Shown: one piece after another, positions 25,245 to 34,369 of the stretch | How positions within the stretch are numbered: position 1 is the first letter of the stretch | Layout: every line of letters starts with the position of its first letter | Position numbers and translations under genes: made by a program | Notes under the pieces: generated by a model | What the model saw: only the letters and a program-made list of their open reading frames with translations | Database searches by the model: none | What the model was told of the DNA's origin: nothing | Source of the DNA: Hyphomicrobiaceae bacterium | Lineage (GTDB): Bacteria > Pseudomonadota > Alphaproteobacteria > Rhizobiales > Hyphomicrobiaceae | Assembly (NCBI GenBank): GCA_030655135.1 | Contig: JAURWC010000027.1 | Coordinates: forward strand, 1 to 57,624 | Length of the DNA: 57,624 nucleotides | Direction: 5' to 3'

Positions 25245-25718
25245 ATGCGTAAGACATTTCTACTTCAGCCCTTCCTGCCGGGCGATACGATCGCGCTGGC
25301 GGACCTCTTTGCGCAAAGCATCGAGGAGCTGACAGCCGACGATTACACCGAAGGCCAGCGCATCGCGTGGGCCAGTGCTGCCGCCGACGGTGAGGCGTTC
25401 GCCGAGCGCCTGGGCGGTATGGTTACCCTGGTGGTACGGGCGGAGGGCGAGTACGCCGGGTTTGCCTCTCTTAAGGACAACGCAACAATCGACATGCTCT
25501 ATGTGCATCCGGACTTTGCCGGCCAAGGTGTCGGCTCGACGCTGGTGGATGCACTGGAGAAGTTGGCTAAAGCGCGCGGCGCTGGGTCCCTTACGGTTGA
25601 CGCCAGCGACACGGCCGAGGAATTCTTCGAGCGCCGGGGTTATGTGCCGCAACTACGCAACACCGTCCCGCGCGAAGACGAGTGGTTGGCGAACACGACG
25701 ATGAAGAAAGATCTATAA
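25245..25718 (+). CDS. GNAT family N-acetyltransferase
   Basis: 157 residues with the GNAT fold: the acetyl-CoA site is LYVHPDFAGQGVGSTLVDAL (motif A, Gln-x-x-Gly-x-Gly type), and FFERRGYVPQLRN is the typical C-terminal motif B. The domain resembles YafP/ElaA-like acetyltransferases. Substrate is unknown. It starts 10 nt after the GFA gene and is probably in the cysS operon. Confidence 0.85.
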   Translation: MRKTFLLQPFLPGDTIALADLFAQSIEELTADDYTEGQRIAWASAAADGEAFAERLGGMVTLVVRAEGEYAGFASLKDNATIDMLYVHPDFAGQGVGSTLVDALEKLAKARGAGSLTVDASDTAEEFFERRGYVPQLRNTVPREDEWLANTTMKKDL

Positions 25719-25771
25719 GAGCATCGCCGGTCCGCGTCAGGCTTCCGGACGAACCTGTGTTGAGACAAGTC

Positions 25772-27382
25772 ATGTCACGCGAGCGTCTCTATCTTTTTGA
25801 CACAACCCTGCGCGACGGAGCGCAGACGACCGGCATCGACTTTTCGCTCGACGACAAGCGCCGTATCGCTGCCGTGATGGACGACCTTGGCGTGGACTAT
25901 ATCGAGGGCGGATATCCAGGCGCGAATGCGACCGACACTGCGTTTTTCGCCGAGCCGCCGAAGCTCAACACGGCCACCTTCACGGCCTTCGGCATGGTCA
26001 AGCGCGCCGGACGCTCAGTGTCGAATGATCCCGGCTTCCAGACGATCCTTCACTCATCCGCCAAGGCGATCTGCCTCGTCGCGAAGGCGTGGGATTATCA
26101 CGTCCGGGTCGCGCTCGGCATATCGAACGAAGAGAACCTGCGTGGGATCGCCGAATCGATCAGTGCCGTCGTCGCGACCGGCCGCGAGGCGATGCTTGAT
26201 TGCGAGCATTTTTTCGACGGCAGTAAGGGCAACCGCGAGTACGCGTTGAGCGTGGCGCGAACGGCATACGAAGCCGGCGCGCGCTGGGTCGTGCTGTGCG
26301 ATACCAACGGCGGGACGCTGCCGCACGAGGTCGAACGTATCGTGGGCGAAGTGACCCAGGTCGTGCCGGGTGAAAATTTGGGTATTCACACGCACAACGA
26401 CACCGAAAATGCCGTCGCCAATGCGCTATCGGCTGTGCGAGCGGGTTGCCGGCAGATTCAGGGAACGCTGAATGGCCTGGGTGAGCGCTGCGGCAATGCC
26501 AATCTCACCTCGATCATTCCCACGCTGCTGCTGAAGGGTGAGTTCGCCGACAAGTTCCAGACGGGGGTGACGCCGTCGCGCTTGCGCGCGCTGACCCATG
26601 CCAGCCGCGTTCTCGACGAGGTGTTAAACGAAGCGCCCAACCGGCACGCGCCCTACGTCGGCGAGAGCGCGTTTGCGACGAAGGCCGGCATTCATGCGTC
26701 GGCAATCGTCAAGGATCCCGAGACGTACGAGCATGTGGCGCCGGAAGCTGTTGGTAATCAGCGCAAATTGCTGGTGTCAAAGCAGGCCGGCAAATCCAAC
26801 ATCCTGGCCGCGCTGGAGCGGTTGGGGCTCGGCATCGACAAGGATGACGAACGGGTTGCGGGTCTGCTCGATGCAGTGAAGGTGCGCGAGTCGTCAGGCT
26901 ATTCGTACGAGAGCGCGGAAGCTTCATTCGAGCTTCTGGCGCGGCGTCATCTCGGCCATGTTCCGCAGTTCTTCACCGTGGACAGTTTCCGGGTGATGGT
27001 CGAGCGGCGACACAATTCGTCGGGCGAACTCGTTACGGTGTCCGAGGCCATCGTCAAGGTCTACGTCAACGGCGATGCCGAGCCGTTGTGGTCTGTGGGT
27101 GAGGGCAACGGACCGGTCAACGCGCTGGACTACGCGCTGCGCAAGGACCTCGGCCGCTATCAGAAGTACATCGCCGATGTGGAACTGGTGGACTACAAGG
27201 TGCGAATTCTCACCGGCGGCACGGAAGCCGTAACACGTGTTCTTGTCGAGAGCCACGACACGAGCACCGGGGATCGCTGGACGACTGTCGGCGTATCGCC
27301 GAACATCATCGATGCGTCGTTCGAGGCTTTGCTGGACAGCATCAACTACAAGCTGCTGAAGGACGGCGCTATCGCGGCCTAA
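25772..27382 (+). CDS. cimA: citramalate synthase
   Basis: 536 residues. LYLFDTTLRDGAQTTGIDFSL is the HMGL-like catalytic motif; GIHTHNDTENAVANAL and NGLGERCGNANL carry the metal-binding His residues. Residues about 400-530 form the LeuA-type allosteric domain, with length matching CimA rather than 2-isopropylmalate synthase of type I. It condenses pyruvate and acetyl-CoA to citramalate, giving 2-oxobutyrate for isoleucine. The ATG at 25772 fits the family start; an upstream extension to 25682 is not conserved-looking. The end overlaps the convergent gene at 27379 by 4 nt. Confidence 0.9.
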   Translation: MSRERLYLFDTTLRDGAQTTGIDFSLDDKRRIAAVMDDLGVDYIEGGYPGANATDTAFFAEPPKLNTATFTAFGMVKRAGRSVSNDPGFQTILHSSAKAICLVAKAWDYHVRVALGISNEENLRGIAESISAVVATGREAMLDCEHFFDGSKGNREYALSVARTAYEAGARWVVLCDTNGGTLPHEVERIVGEVTQVVPGENLGIHTHNDTENAVANALSAVRAGCRQIQGTLNGLGERCGNANLTSIIPTLLLKGEFADKFQTGVTPSRLRALTHASRVLDEVLNEAPNRHAPYVGESAFATKAGIHASAIVKDPETYEHVAPEAVGNQRKLLVSKQAGKSNILAALERLGLGIDKDDERVAGLLDAVKVRESSGYSYESAEASFELLARRHLGHVPQFFTVDSFRVMVERRHNSSGELVTVSEAIVKVYVNGDAEPLWSVGEGNGPVNALDYALRKDLGRYQKYIADVELVDYKVRILTGGTEAVTRVLVESHDTSTGDRWTTVGVSPNIIDASFEALLDSINYKLLKDGAIAA

Positions 27383-27903
27383 GGTGCGCTCGCGTTCTGA
27401 AGATATTGCGTCGTCTTGCGACGGTTGAATAGATTCAGGCGTGGGTACGTCAGCACGCTCTCTTCGCGCCACGTGCCATCATCCTGACGCCGCTCCAACG
27501 CGTTTTGCCAAGTTTTGCCGCCGATCTTGTCGATGCGGACTCGAAGCGCGCCGGCGAGGGCGAGCTTTACGTAGTCGACCGTCATGTCGAGCGACTGCAT
27601 GTCGTCATGCCACGAGCCGATGGAAAGCGCGCACCTGCCGGGCGTGACAAATGCGGTGACGTCTGGACCTTCCGGGCTCAGGCGGAGAACCGTTACGCTG
27701 CCGTCATCAATGATCATCGTCGCATCGGGCCGATCACGAATGGCGCGACGCAGTTCAGAGATCAAAGCTTGGATCTCGTAAGCTCCGCCGTTGCGTGCGG
27801 AGGATTTTTGCTCGGCAGGATGCGACGCATACCCGACGGTCGGTGGCATCGTATGTTCGGTGGAATCGCCCATACTCATAGTATTCCAATGAATATCGAG
27901 CAT
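27379..27903 (-). CDS. hypothetical protein (174 aa)
   Basis: 174 residues, no signal peptide or membrane segment. The central part (AYEIQALISELRRAIRDRPDATMIIDDGSVTVLRLSPEGPD) and SIGSWHDDMQSLDMTVDYVKLALAG look like a folded alpha/beta domain; I do not recognise the family. AAAGG lies upstream of the ATG at 27903; internal Met codons at residues 9 and 11 are alternatives. It converges on cimA with a 4-nt overlap. Confidence 0.55.
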   Translation of the reverse strand: MLDIHWNTMSMGDSTEHTMPPTVGYASHPAEQKSSARNGGAYEIQALISELRRAIRDRPDATMIIDDGSVTVLRLSPEGPDVTAFVTPGRCALSIGSWHDDMQSLDMTVDYVKLALAGALRVRIDKIGGKTWQNALERRQDDGTWREESVLTYPRLNLFNRRKTTQYLQNASAP

Positions 27904-28154
27904 CGCAATCGGACCTTTAATTTGCTGCAGCGCGATATCTCTAAACGCTGCCGGTTTTCACGTTGCACAATAAAAACTCCTCAATCACGTGCTGGTTCGA
28001 TTGTTGGAATAAGTGACTGATATTGCTGTAGCTATCGCACCGTAATTTTGGCGGCGGAATCTATTTTATGTTTAATGATTTGTTGCGTTTTGAAACGAGT
28101 CAAGAAATTTCGCTGAAGCGTTTTAAGTTTGCGCCGCAGCAATTCAATGTTCCG
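27904..28154. other. AT-rich gap
   Basis: This 251-nt region is clearly richer in A and T than its neighbours (about 27990-28150) and likely carries the promoter for the leftward 174-residue gene. No gene or RNA is recognised. Confidence 0.4.
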
Positions 28155-29969
28155 TTAACCTTTAAAGGGCGCAGTATCGCTCTTCCGACGCTGTAATTCC
28201 GCAAGTGTCCAGTCGTATCCCGACTGCACGAGTTCTCCGTGCCGGTGCCAATCCAGAAATCCGATATCGGCGGCTATCGGGGGGACAAGAAGGATGTCGT
28301 CGTTGCCAATGTGGCGCTGATAATCCTGGCGGTTGGCCATCAGCGAGCGCATGAGCACGGTGGCGAGACCTGGCGCTTCAGGTAGCGCCACGCGCCGTAA
28401 CGGATTGATGGCGCTGCGCATCAGCGCGGAACGGGAAGGGAGGCTGTCGTAGTCGACATTGAAGCGCTCCATCTCCGGCAACAGAAAGCTGACGACCACG
28501 TTCGGCCCACTCTTGAGGTCGTGCATCGCGCCGATTGGGACATTGTCGAGCAGAGCACCGTCCACAAGCATCTCACCGTCGCTGGTATAGATCGGCGGCA
28601 GCAGGACCGGAATCGAAGCCGACGCGCGAACGGCCGTCCATAGATCGCCCTGCCGATGAACATGAAGGCGGTAGCTGGAGAGATTGGTCGAGACCGCGTA
28701 GAACGGCAGCCAAAGGTCCTCAATGTCAATGCCGCCGAAGTACCGGCGTAGCTGGGTGTCGAAATGGGCGTGATCCAGAAGCGAATAACGCGGCAGCGTG
28801 TAACGCTTCATCGCGCGATTGGCGACGAAGATGTCGTGCACGGCGTGATCGATCTCTTCGGGTGAGCTGCCCAGGGCGAAAGCCGCGACCATCGCGCTGC
28901 CGGCGGACGTGCCGCCCATGATGTCGAACTCGTAGCCTTGTTCGACGAGCGCACGGTAGATGCCGATGTGAGTCGCGCACAGCGCGCCGCCGCCGCATGC
29001 CACAAGGCCGCGCGCCTCGCCCGAAATGAAGCGGAACAGGCGGGCAAAATCCTTCGCATCGTTCATGGCAACATGGTGATGCATAGCGACGTCGCGCCCG
29101 GCGAGCCAACGCGAGGTACCCGATACGCGTTCGCGGCGCGGATGCAGCAGCACGAGGCGTGCTGCATCGGCGGCCAGGAACTTCGCCGCCAGCTTCTCCA
29201 GCCCGTTGATCTCGTGGTTGGCATCATGCTCGCCGACCGCGAGAACGAGATCGGCGTGCCGGATGACTTTCTCAGACCACGCGGTCGGTTCCGGATCAGC
29301 AAGGAAGAGCACGAAGTCTGCGCCGGCCTCGAGCGAATTCAGCGCGCGGGTGGCGGCTGCACTCTCGATTTTTGCCCCCACCTTCACGGCGTCTGGGGCC
29401 GATTGACTGTCGAGGACAAGCGTCTTGCCGGCGGCCTCGAAGATCGTGGCCATCTTCAGATAGAAGGCCATCGGCTGCGGGCTGTCGCCGGCGCGGATGA
29501 TGGCGATGGTGCGCGGCCGGGGATCGGGCGGTGCAGGCGCTGCTGCGGTGGTGGCGGCCAGGCGGCCGGCCAGCGTCATCGCCAGCGACCGCCAGATCAT
29601 CGGATGCTTACGCGTCAACTGCTCGAAATCTTTGCGGTCGAGCCGGAGCACGATGCTGTCGCGCATGGCAGTAACGGTGGCGGTGCGGCTATCGGTGTGC
29701 GTGATGAAGCCGATCTCGCCGATAGGTTGATCGGGGCCGATTTCGGCGATCGGTGTGCGGCGGCCTGTGCGGGTGACCGAGAAACGTCCCGAGACCACGA
29801 TATAGAGGGCGTCTGCGGATTCACCCTGGCGAATGACTGTTTCGCCGCGTTTCAGGGAGCGGGTTTCGAAACGCGCGGCAAGCTCGGTCATCTCCGCGGC
29901 ATCGAGCTGCGCGAAAATCTCGATGAGGGGCAGGGCCTGTTCGGCTTGGGATGACGGGTCAATGTCCAT
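28155..29969 (-). CDS. cyclic nucleotide-binding domain / patatin-like phospholipase
   Basis: 604 residues, NTE (neuropathy target esterase)-like plan. Residues about 10-130 are a cNMP-binding-like domain (RGETVIRQGESADALYIVVSG, IGEIGFITHTDSRTATV). A linking domain follows, then the patatin domain from about 310: glycine-rich CGGGALCATHIGIYRAL, nucleophile Ser in GGTSAGS, and dyad Asp in VDGALLDNVP. It would hydrolyse lysophospholipids or other esters near the membrane, and the sensor domain could control activity. It is divergent from a second patatin gene, separated by 155 nt. Confidence 0.92.
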   Translation of the reverse strand: MDIDPSSQAEQALPLIEIFAQLDAAEMTELAARFETRSLKRGETVIRQGESADALYIVVSGRFSVTRTGRRTPIAEIGPDQPIGEIGFITHTDSRTATVTAMRDSIVLRLDRKDFEQLTRKHPMIWRSLAMTLAGRLAATTAAAPAPPDPRPRTIAIIRAGDSPQPMAFYLKMATIFEAAGKTLVLDSQSAPDAVKVGAKIESAAATRALNSLEAGADFVLFLADPEPTAWSEKVIRHADLVLAVGEHDANHEINGLEKLAAKFLAADAARLVLLHPRRERVSGTSRWLAGRDVAMHHHVAMNDAKDFARLFRFISGEARGLVACGGGALCATHIGIYRALVEQGYEFDIMGGTSAGSAMVAAFALGSSPEEIDHAVHDIFVANRAMKRYTLPRYSLLDHAHFDTQLRRYFGGIDIEDLWLPFYAVSTNLSSYRLHVHRQGDLWTAVRASASIPVLLPPIYTSDGEMLVDGALLDNVPIGAMHDLKSGPNVVVSFLLPEMERFNVDYDSLPSRSALMRSAINPLRRVALPEAPGLATVLMRSLMANRQDYQRHIGNDDILLVPPIAADIGFLDWHRHGELVQSGYDWTLAELQRRKSDTAPFKG

Positions 29970-30124
29970 CGGAGCCTACGGTTGAAGTGTGTGCGGGACG
30001 AAATCAGTTCGAAATTGCGCAACCCAAGCGGGATCTAGGGATGATTTGACTTGCCCCAATCGTGCGGCAATACAAGACGATAACGCCGTTTCAGGGGTAT
30101 CTGTCAGTTTTGCTGCGGTCAGGC

Positions 30125-31318
30125 ATGCGTGTCGTGTGGAAATGTGTTGCGTTCGGCCTCGCCAGCTTGCTGGCGGCCTGCGCGACTGTGCCTATTCGCG
30201 ATGCCGTACCGGAGCAATTGGTCGTGGAAGCGACGCTGCCCGGCTTGCAGGACGTGCGGATCTGGGGCGATGCCAAGATTCCGAATCTGGACCGCATGCT
30301 GGCCGCCGAAATGCCGGCGCTCAAACGCCGGATGCAGGAGCGGGACAAGAGTGGCGGCGGCGTCTCCAACATTATCGCGATATCTGGCGGGGCCGACGAT
30401 GGAGCATTCAGCGCCGGGCTCATGGTGGGCTGGGGCGAGAGTGGAACCCGGCCGGAGTTCGACCTGGTGACCGGCATCAGCGCGGGTGCGCTCGTGGCGC
30501 CGTTTGTTTTCATCGGCCCCGAGTATGACGGCGCACTCGCGGAAATCTTCACGCAGTACGGCGCCAACGATATTTACACAGCAGACGTGATGGCGGGCCT
30601 ATTCGGGGGCGATGCTCTAGCGGATTCGACGCCGCTTGCGACGTTGATCGCCAAGTACGTGGATCGGAACCTGCTTGATCGTGTGGCGCAAGAGCGAGCC
30701 AAGGGAAGGCTGCTCTTTATCGGAACGACAAACATCGATGCGCAACGGCCAGTCTATTGGGACATGGGGCGGCTGGCGCAAAGCAAACATGCCTCCGCGG
30801 TGGAGACCTTCCGCAAGGTGCTGTTGGCGTCGGCATCGGTTCCCGGCGTATTCCCGCCAGTGAGATTTCCCGTAACAGCGAACGGCCGCAGTTTCGAAGA
30901 ACTGCATGTCGACGGCGGGCCGACGCGCGAAGTGTTTTTCGCGCCATCAGATTTCAGCTTCAAGTCGGTCGACAAGGCTTTCGGACGGCCCATTCCGCGG
31001 CGTCTCTACATCATCCGTAACGGCAAGCTCGGTCCGGAATTCATGGTGACCAAGGAAACGACGTTCGGGATAGCGCAACGATCTCTGGAGACGTTGACGA
31101 AGAACCAGGGCATTGGCGATCTGGTGCGCATGTACGCGCGCGCGAAGGACGACAAGATCGATTACAACCTCGTCGCCATACCCGACGAGTTCAAGGCCGC
31201 GCGGCCAAAGCCGTTCGATCAGGGTTATATGCGGTCGCTGTATAGTGCAGGGCTAGAACTGGGCCGGCGCCCCATCACCTGGATGAAGGCGCCACCGGGA
31301 GTGCTTGCTGCGCAATAG
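30125..31318 (+). CDS. patatin-like lipoprotein phospholipase
   Basis: 397 residues. The N-terminus VVWKCVAFGLASLLAACATV holds a signal peptide ending in a lipobox (LLAAC), so it is probably a membrane-anchored lipoprotein on the periplasmic side. The patatin domain has IIAISGGADDGAFSAGLM, nucleophile GISAG and the dyad Asp in HVDGGPTREV. The ATG at 30125 is chosen because it gives the signal peptide directly. Divergent from the cNMP-patatin gene; the pair could act on the two sides of the same membrane. Confidence 0.87.
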   Translation: MRVVWKCVAFGLASLLAACATVPIRDAVPEQLVVEATLPGLQDVRIWGDAKIPNLDRMLAAEMPALKRRMQERDKSGGGVSNIIAISGGADDGAFSAGLMVGWGESGTRPEFDLVTGISAGALVAPFVFIGPEYDGALAEIFTQYGANDIYTADVMAGLFGGDALADSTPLATLIAKYVDRNLLDRVAQERAKGRLLFIGTTNIDAQRPVYWDMGRLAQSKHASAVETFRKVLLASASVPGVFPPVRFPVTANGRSFEELHVDGGPTREVFFAPSDFSFKSVDKAFGRPIPRRLYIIRNGKLGPEFMVTKETTFGIAQRSLETLTKNQGIGDLVRMYARAKDDKIDYNLVAIPDEFKAARPKPFDQGYMRSLYSAGLELGRRPITWMKAPPGVLAAQ

Positions 31319-31337
31319 CCGGAGTAGGCGTGGCCAC

Positions 31338-31790
31338 CTAGGCGGCGAGCAACATATCCGACGAGGCTTTCACGGTTTGGCTGGCACCGAGTGACGTCGA
31401 TAGCGCGAACATGAACTTCGTGGGATTGAAACCCCATTTCGTGTTGAGGCGCATGCCCGACGCAACCTTCAACGTCATGCGCAGCATGCCGGAGTTATGA
31501 TCCGACACGAACTTGTTCAGCCGGCGGGAGCCAAGAACCTCGCTCAAGGCGCGGATGCGCAGCAGGATCGCCGTCTTCAGTTCGCGTGAGCCTTCAAAGC
31601 CCTGCCAGAAGGCCTGTTCTACGGCACGAAAACGATCCTCGCTGATATTGCGCGAGGCAATGAGGGGAATACCGGCCAACGCAAGAACGCGAACGGCCTC
31701 GCCCAGATCTTGGGGCGCTACGACGGGAACGTCGGTCAGATCAACAGCAGCATTTGGCACTGTGTCAGCTCCGTTTTGCATCTTCGTCAC
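31338..31790 (-). CDS. hypothetical protein (150 aa)
   Basis: 150 residues, mostly helical, no signal peptide or clear membrane segment; I do not recognise the family. Its ATG overlaps the stop of the preceding cold-shock-like gene (4-nt overlap), which supports its reality and a joint function. It converges on the patatin lipoprotein gene. Confidence 0.65.
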   Translation of the reverse strand: MTKMQNGADTVPNAAVDLTDVPVVAPQDLGEAVRVLALAGIPLIASRNISEDRFRAVEQAFWQGFEGSRELKTAILLRIRALSEVLGSRRLNKFVSDHNSGMLRMTLKVASGMRLNTKWGFNPTKFMFALSTSLGASQTVKASSDMLLAA

Positions 31791-32017
31791 TGCGCGCCCG
31801 CCGGGGCGCTGCCACCGAATGCGGTCCAGGTCGAGCCGTGCATCAAAATGATGTCCTTGGCGCGCCGTGTATCGAGCAAGAAGTCGGCATCGAGGCCAAG
31901 CAGCTTGCCATTAGGATTTTTGATCTCGTTCCGCGTGAAGCGGAAGCGTGATCCATCGTCGGTTCTGATTACGCCGAAACCGAGGTCGTCACGAAACTTG
32001 ATGATTTGTCCATGCAT
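31787..32017 (-). CDS. small cold-shock-domain-like protein (76 aa)
   Basis: 76 residues starting MHGQIIKFRDDLGFGVIRTDDGSRFRF. The pattern G-x-I-x-x-F-x-x-x-x-G-F-G-x-I-x-x-D-D-G-S-x-x-x-F resembles the first strands of a cold-shock domain, but the RNP1 aromatic positions are partly replaced and the C-terminal half diverges. A perfect AAGGAGGAG is upstream of the ATG. It is coupled to the 150-residue hypothetical protein. A nucleic-acid binding OB-fold is inferred. Confidence 0.7.
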   Translation of the reverse strand: MHGQIIKFRDDLGFGVIRTDDGSRFRFTRNEIKNPNGKLLGLDADFLLDTRRAKDIILMHGSTWTAFGGSAPAGAQ

Positions 32018-32198
32018 CACACTTCTCCTCCTTTTGTCGACCCTGCACGGGTGCGTCACGGTGGAGAAAGAATGCCGACAGGTTCACGCCATGGCTGTTC
32101 CAGAGGAAACAAGTATCTGTAGAGGCTAGAAAAAATTCAATTCATTTGCCCCTGCGGCACATTTGCAGTTTTGGTCCGTCCGTTGCGCGATAACAACG

Positions 32199-32233
32199 CG
32201 CCCGCGGAACTGGAATTGCCAGTGCCGCGGGCG
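32199..32233 (-). terminator. hairpin after the ABC adaptor gene
   Basis: A 9-bp stem (CGCCCGCGG at 32199-32207 with CCGCGGGCG at 32225-32233) has an inner ACTGG/CCAGT stem. It lies downstream of the leftward adaptor gene. No U-run follows, so it may be a weak terminator or an mRNA 3' end structure. Confidence 0.4.
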
Positions 32234-32306
32234 GGTTTGTCGATTCGAAAGTTAACGGGAGCTTTCGAGAGCGATTAGAGATCGCTGGGGTTTGGCAGCC
32301 TGGACT

Positions 32307-33341
32307 TTAACGAAAAAAGGCGTCCACACGCATGCCAGGCAACAGCGGCACGCCCTTTTCGAGGTCAATCGTCACTTCGAGCACTTCGACGTCGTTGGCG
32401 CGGCGCGGACCGCGGGGGCCGATCTTGGCCTGGCCGAGCGATGATGCAGTATTGCTCACGGTCCCCTCGAACTCCTTGCCGGGGAAGCTGACGGAGCGAA
32501 CGAAAGCCTTCTGGCCGACCTTGATCTTGGCCACGTCATGCTCGTCCACTTCCGCCTTCACGCGCACCAGCGACATGTCGCCGAGAACGACCAGCGGCTC
32601 GGGGCTCGGTGAGACCACTTCGCCATCCTTGGCGTTGACCTGCAGAACGGTACCGGCAATCGGCGACCGCAGACGGCTCTTGTCGAGCAGGGCTTCGGCC
32701 ATGCGCACTTCTGTGCGCGCGGCGCTGACTGCAGACTCCGCGCTGTTTGGTGCGGGCAAGTTCGACTTCGACTGTGCCTTCACAAATGCGAGGCGCTCAC
32801 GATCGAGGCGAGAATTCGCGTCCTTGAGGCGCTGGCGGGCATCGGCGAGCGGCTGGTCGGCGTTGGCTTTACCGGCGCGCTTCTCCGACAGGGCGAAATC
32901 GAACTCGATGCGGGCACCGGTGGCCGCGCGCTCAGCGGAGTAAATGGCGTCTTCGGCCTTGCGAACGTCTTCACGTCCGGACACGAACTGCTTCTCGCGT
33001 TCTTCGCGAAGGGCCTCCGCCTGGGTTTCGGCGGCGCCGAGCTTGGCGCGGGCTTCCGCATCGTCGAGGCGGATCAACAGATCGCCTTCTTCGACTTTGT
33101 CATCCGGCTTCACCATCACTTCGGCGACGCGACCCAGGAGGCTCGTGCCGATGCGGATCTCGCCCGACTTGGGCTCGACGCGGCCGGGGGCGGCTGCGAC
33201 CCAGTTGACGACGGCGGGCGCGGCGGGATCGGCCTGTGAGCCGGAATACTGCAATTGCGTGAAGGCGAAATAACCGCCCGCGGCAAGTATGGCAATGACG
33301 GATGCCAATCCAATCGTCTTAAGCATAGCGCTTGTTTCCAT
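32307..33341 (-). CDS. periplasmic adaptor subunit (HlyD/DevB-like)
   Basis: 344 residues (339 if the ATG at 33326 is used). An N-terminal membrane anchor (IGLASVIAILAAGGYFAF) is followed by a lipoyl half (EPKSGEIRIGTSLLGRVAEV), coiled coils (about 100-230), the second lipoyl half (LRSPIAGTVLQVNAKDGEVV) and a beta-barrel. This is the membrane-fusion component of a DevBCA- or MacA-type exporter. Its start overlaps the upstream ATPase gene by about 20 nt. No permease gene is adjacent. Confidence 0.87.
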   Translation of the reverse strand: METSAMLKTIGLASVIAILAAGGYFAFTQLQYSGSQADPAAPAVVNWVAAAPGRVEPKSGEIRIGTSLLGRVAEVMVKPDDKVEEGDLLIRLDDAEARAKLGAAETQAEALREEREKQFVSGREDVRKAEDAIYSAERAATGARIEFDFALSEKRAGKANADQPLADARQRLKDANSRLDRERLAFVKAQSKSNLPAPNSAESAVSAARTEVRMAEALLDKSRLRSPIAGTVLQVNAKDGEVVSPSPEPLVVLGDMSLVRVKAEVDEHDVAKIKVGQKAFVRSVSFPGKEFEGTVSNTASSLGQAKIGPRGPRRANDVEVLEVTIDLEKGVPLLPGMRVDAFFR

Positions 33342-34164
33342 CTCTGCGGCTCGCGGCCGTTTTGCGAATTGTGTACTGGGCCTCGGCTGAGGGCACGGCG
33401 GAGTGCTCGTCGGGTTGGTTTTCACCGGGGCGTTCGTCTGCAACGATGCGGCCATCCTCGATGCGGATGATGCGATCGGCAAAGGCCAATGTGCGGTGGT
33501 CGTGGGTGACAGCCAGCACGGCGCGGGTCGGATCCTTGGCCACCTGGGCCAGCAGTTCCATGACGGCGCGGCCGTTCTCGCTATCCAGGGCCGCGGTGGG
33601 TTCGTCGGCCAGAATGACTGAAGGAGAGCCGGCCAGCGAGCGGGCGATTGCCACACGCTGCTTTTCGCCGCCCGAAAGCTTGGAGGGATAGTTGTTCGCG
33701 CGGTGGCTGAGGCCGACCGCTTCCAGTGCGCTGGCCGCGGCGGCATAGGGATCGGCGACCTTGGCGTTGCGAACGTCGAGGGCGACCATCACGTTCTCCA
33801 GCGCGGTCATCGTCGGGAAAAGGTTGTAGGACTGGAAAACGAAACCGACATGGCGGCGGCGCAGGTCTGCCAGGCCTTCAGCGTTGAGACCGACGGCCTG
33901 CTCGTTGGCAACCGTCAGGTGCCCGCTGGTGGCTGTGAGGATGCAGCCGAGGATCGACAGTAGCGTGGTCTTGCCGGAGCCCGAGGGGCCCATCAGCAGG
34001 GTCAGTTCGCCGGGGCGGAGGTCGAGATCGACACCCTTCAGAACCTGAAATTCGTTGGCGCCGGTGCCGAGCATCTTGGTGATGCCGCGGGCCTCCAACA
34101 GTGGTTTGTTGGCAGGTTGAGCGTTAGCCGTGGCGGCGGTGCTCAGCTTCTCCATGAGTGACAT
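33319..34164 (-). CDS. ABC exporter ATP-binding protein (DevA/LolD-like)
   Basis: 281 residues with Walker A GPSGSGKTT, Q-loop FQSYNLFP, signature LSGGEKQRVAIAR, Walker B VILADEPT and the H-loop THDHR. The arrangement FPTMTALENVMV is typical of the LolD/MacB/DevA branch. GAGGGAGA precedes the ATG at 34164. The C-terminal 40 residues after DGRIVADERPG form an unusual extension. It normally pairs with a DevC-type permease, which is missing here; it overlaps the adaptor gene. Confidence 0.9.
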   Translation of the reverse strand: MSLMEKLSTAATANAQPANKPLLEARGITKMLGTGANEFQVLKGVDLDLRPGELTLLMGPSGSGKTTLLSILGCILTATSGHLTVANEQAVGLNAEGLADLRRRHVGFVFQSYNLFPTMTALENVMVALDVRNAKVADPYAAAASALEAVGLSHRANNYPSKLSGGEKQRVAIARSLAGSPSVILADEPTAALDSENGRAVMELLAQVAKDPTRAVLAVTHDHRTLAFADRIIRIEDGRIVADERPGENQPDEHSAVPSAEAQYTIRKTAASRRDGNKRYA

Positions 34165-34369
34165 AACGATCTCCCTCGACGTGGTGTCGAATTGCCCTTG
34201 CGATGACCCTACAGTGCCTGCTTCACGCAACATCTGCTGTTCCGGCGGTTACATGAATGATTTTTGTGGGTCTTTCTGAATTTTCAGCCCGTCCGTAAAC
34301 GCCGCAAGGCCTCAGCGGCGCCGCAATTGCCGGTCAGCAGTCGGCCTCAGGGACTAGGGGAGTAAGGGC

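Noticed and set aside
33342-33746. Upstream extension of the adaptor gene inside the ABC ATPase gene
   Set aside because: The extension lies in another frame over a well-supported ATPase; the adaptor begins at its membrane anchor.
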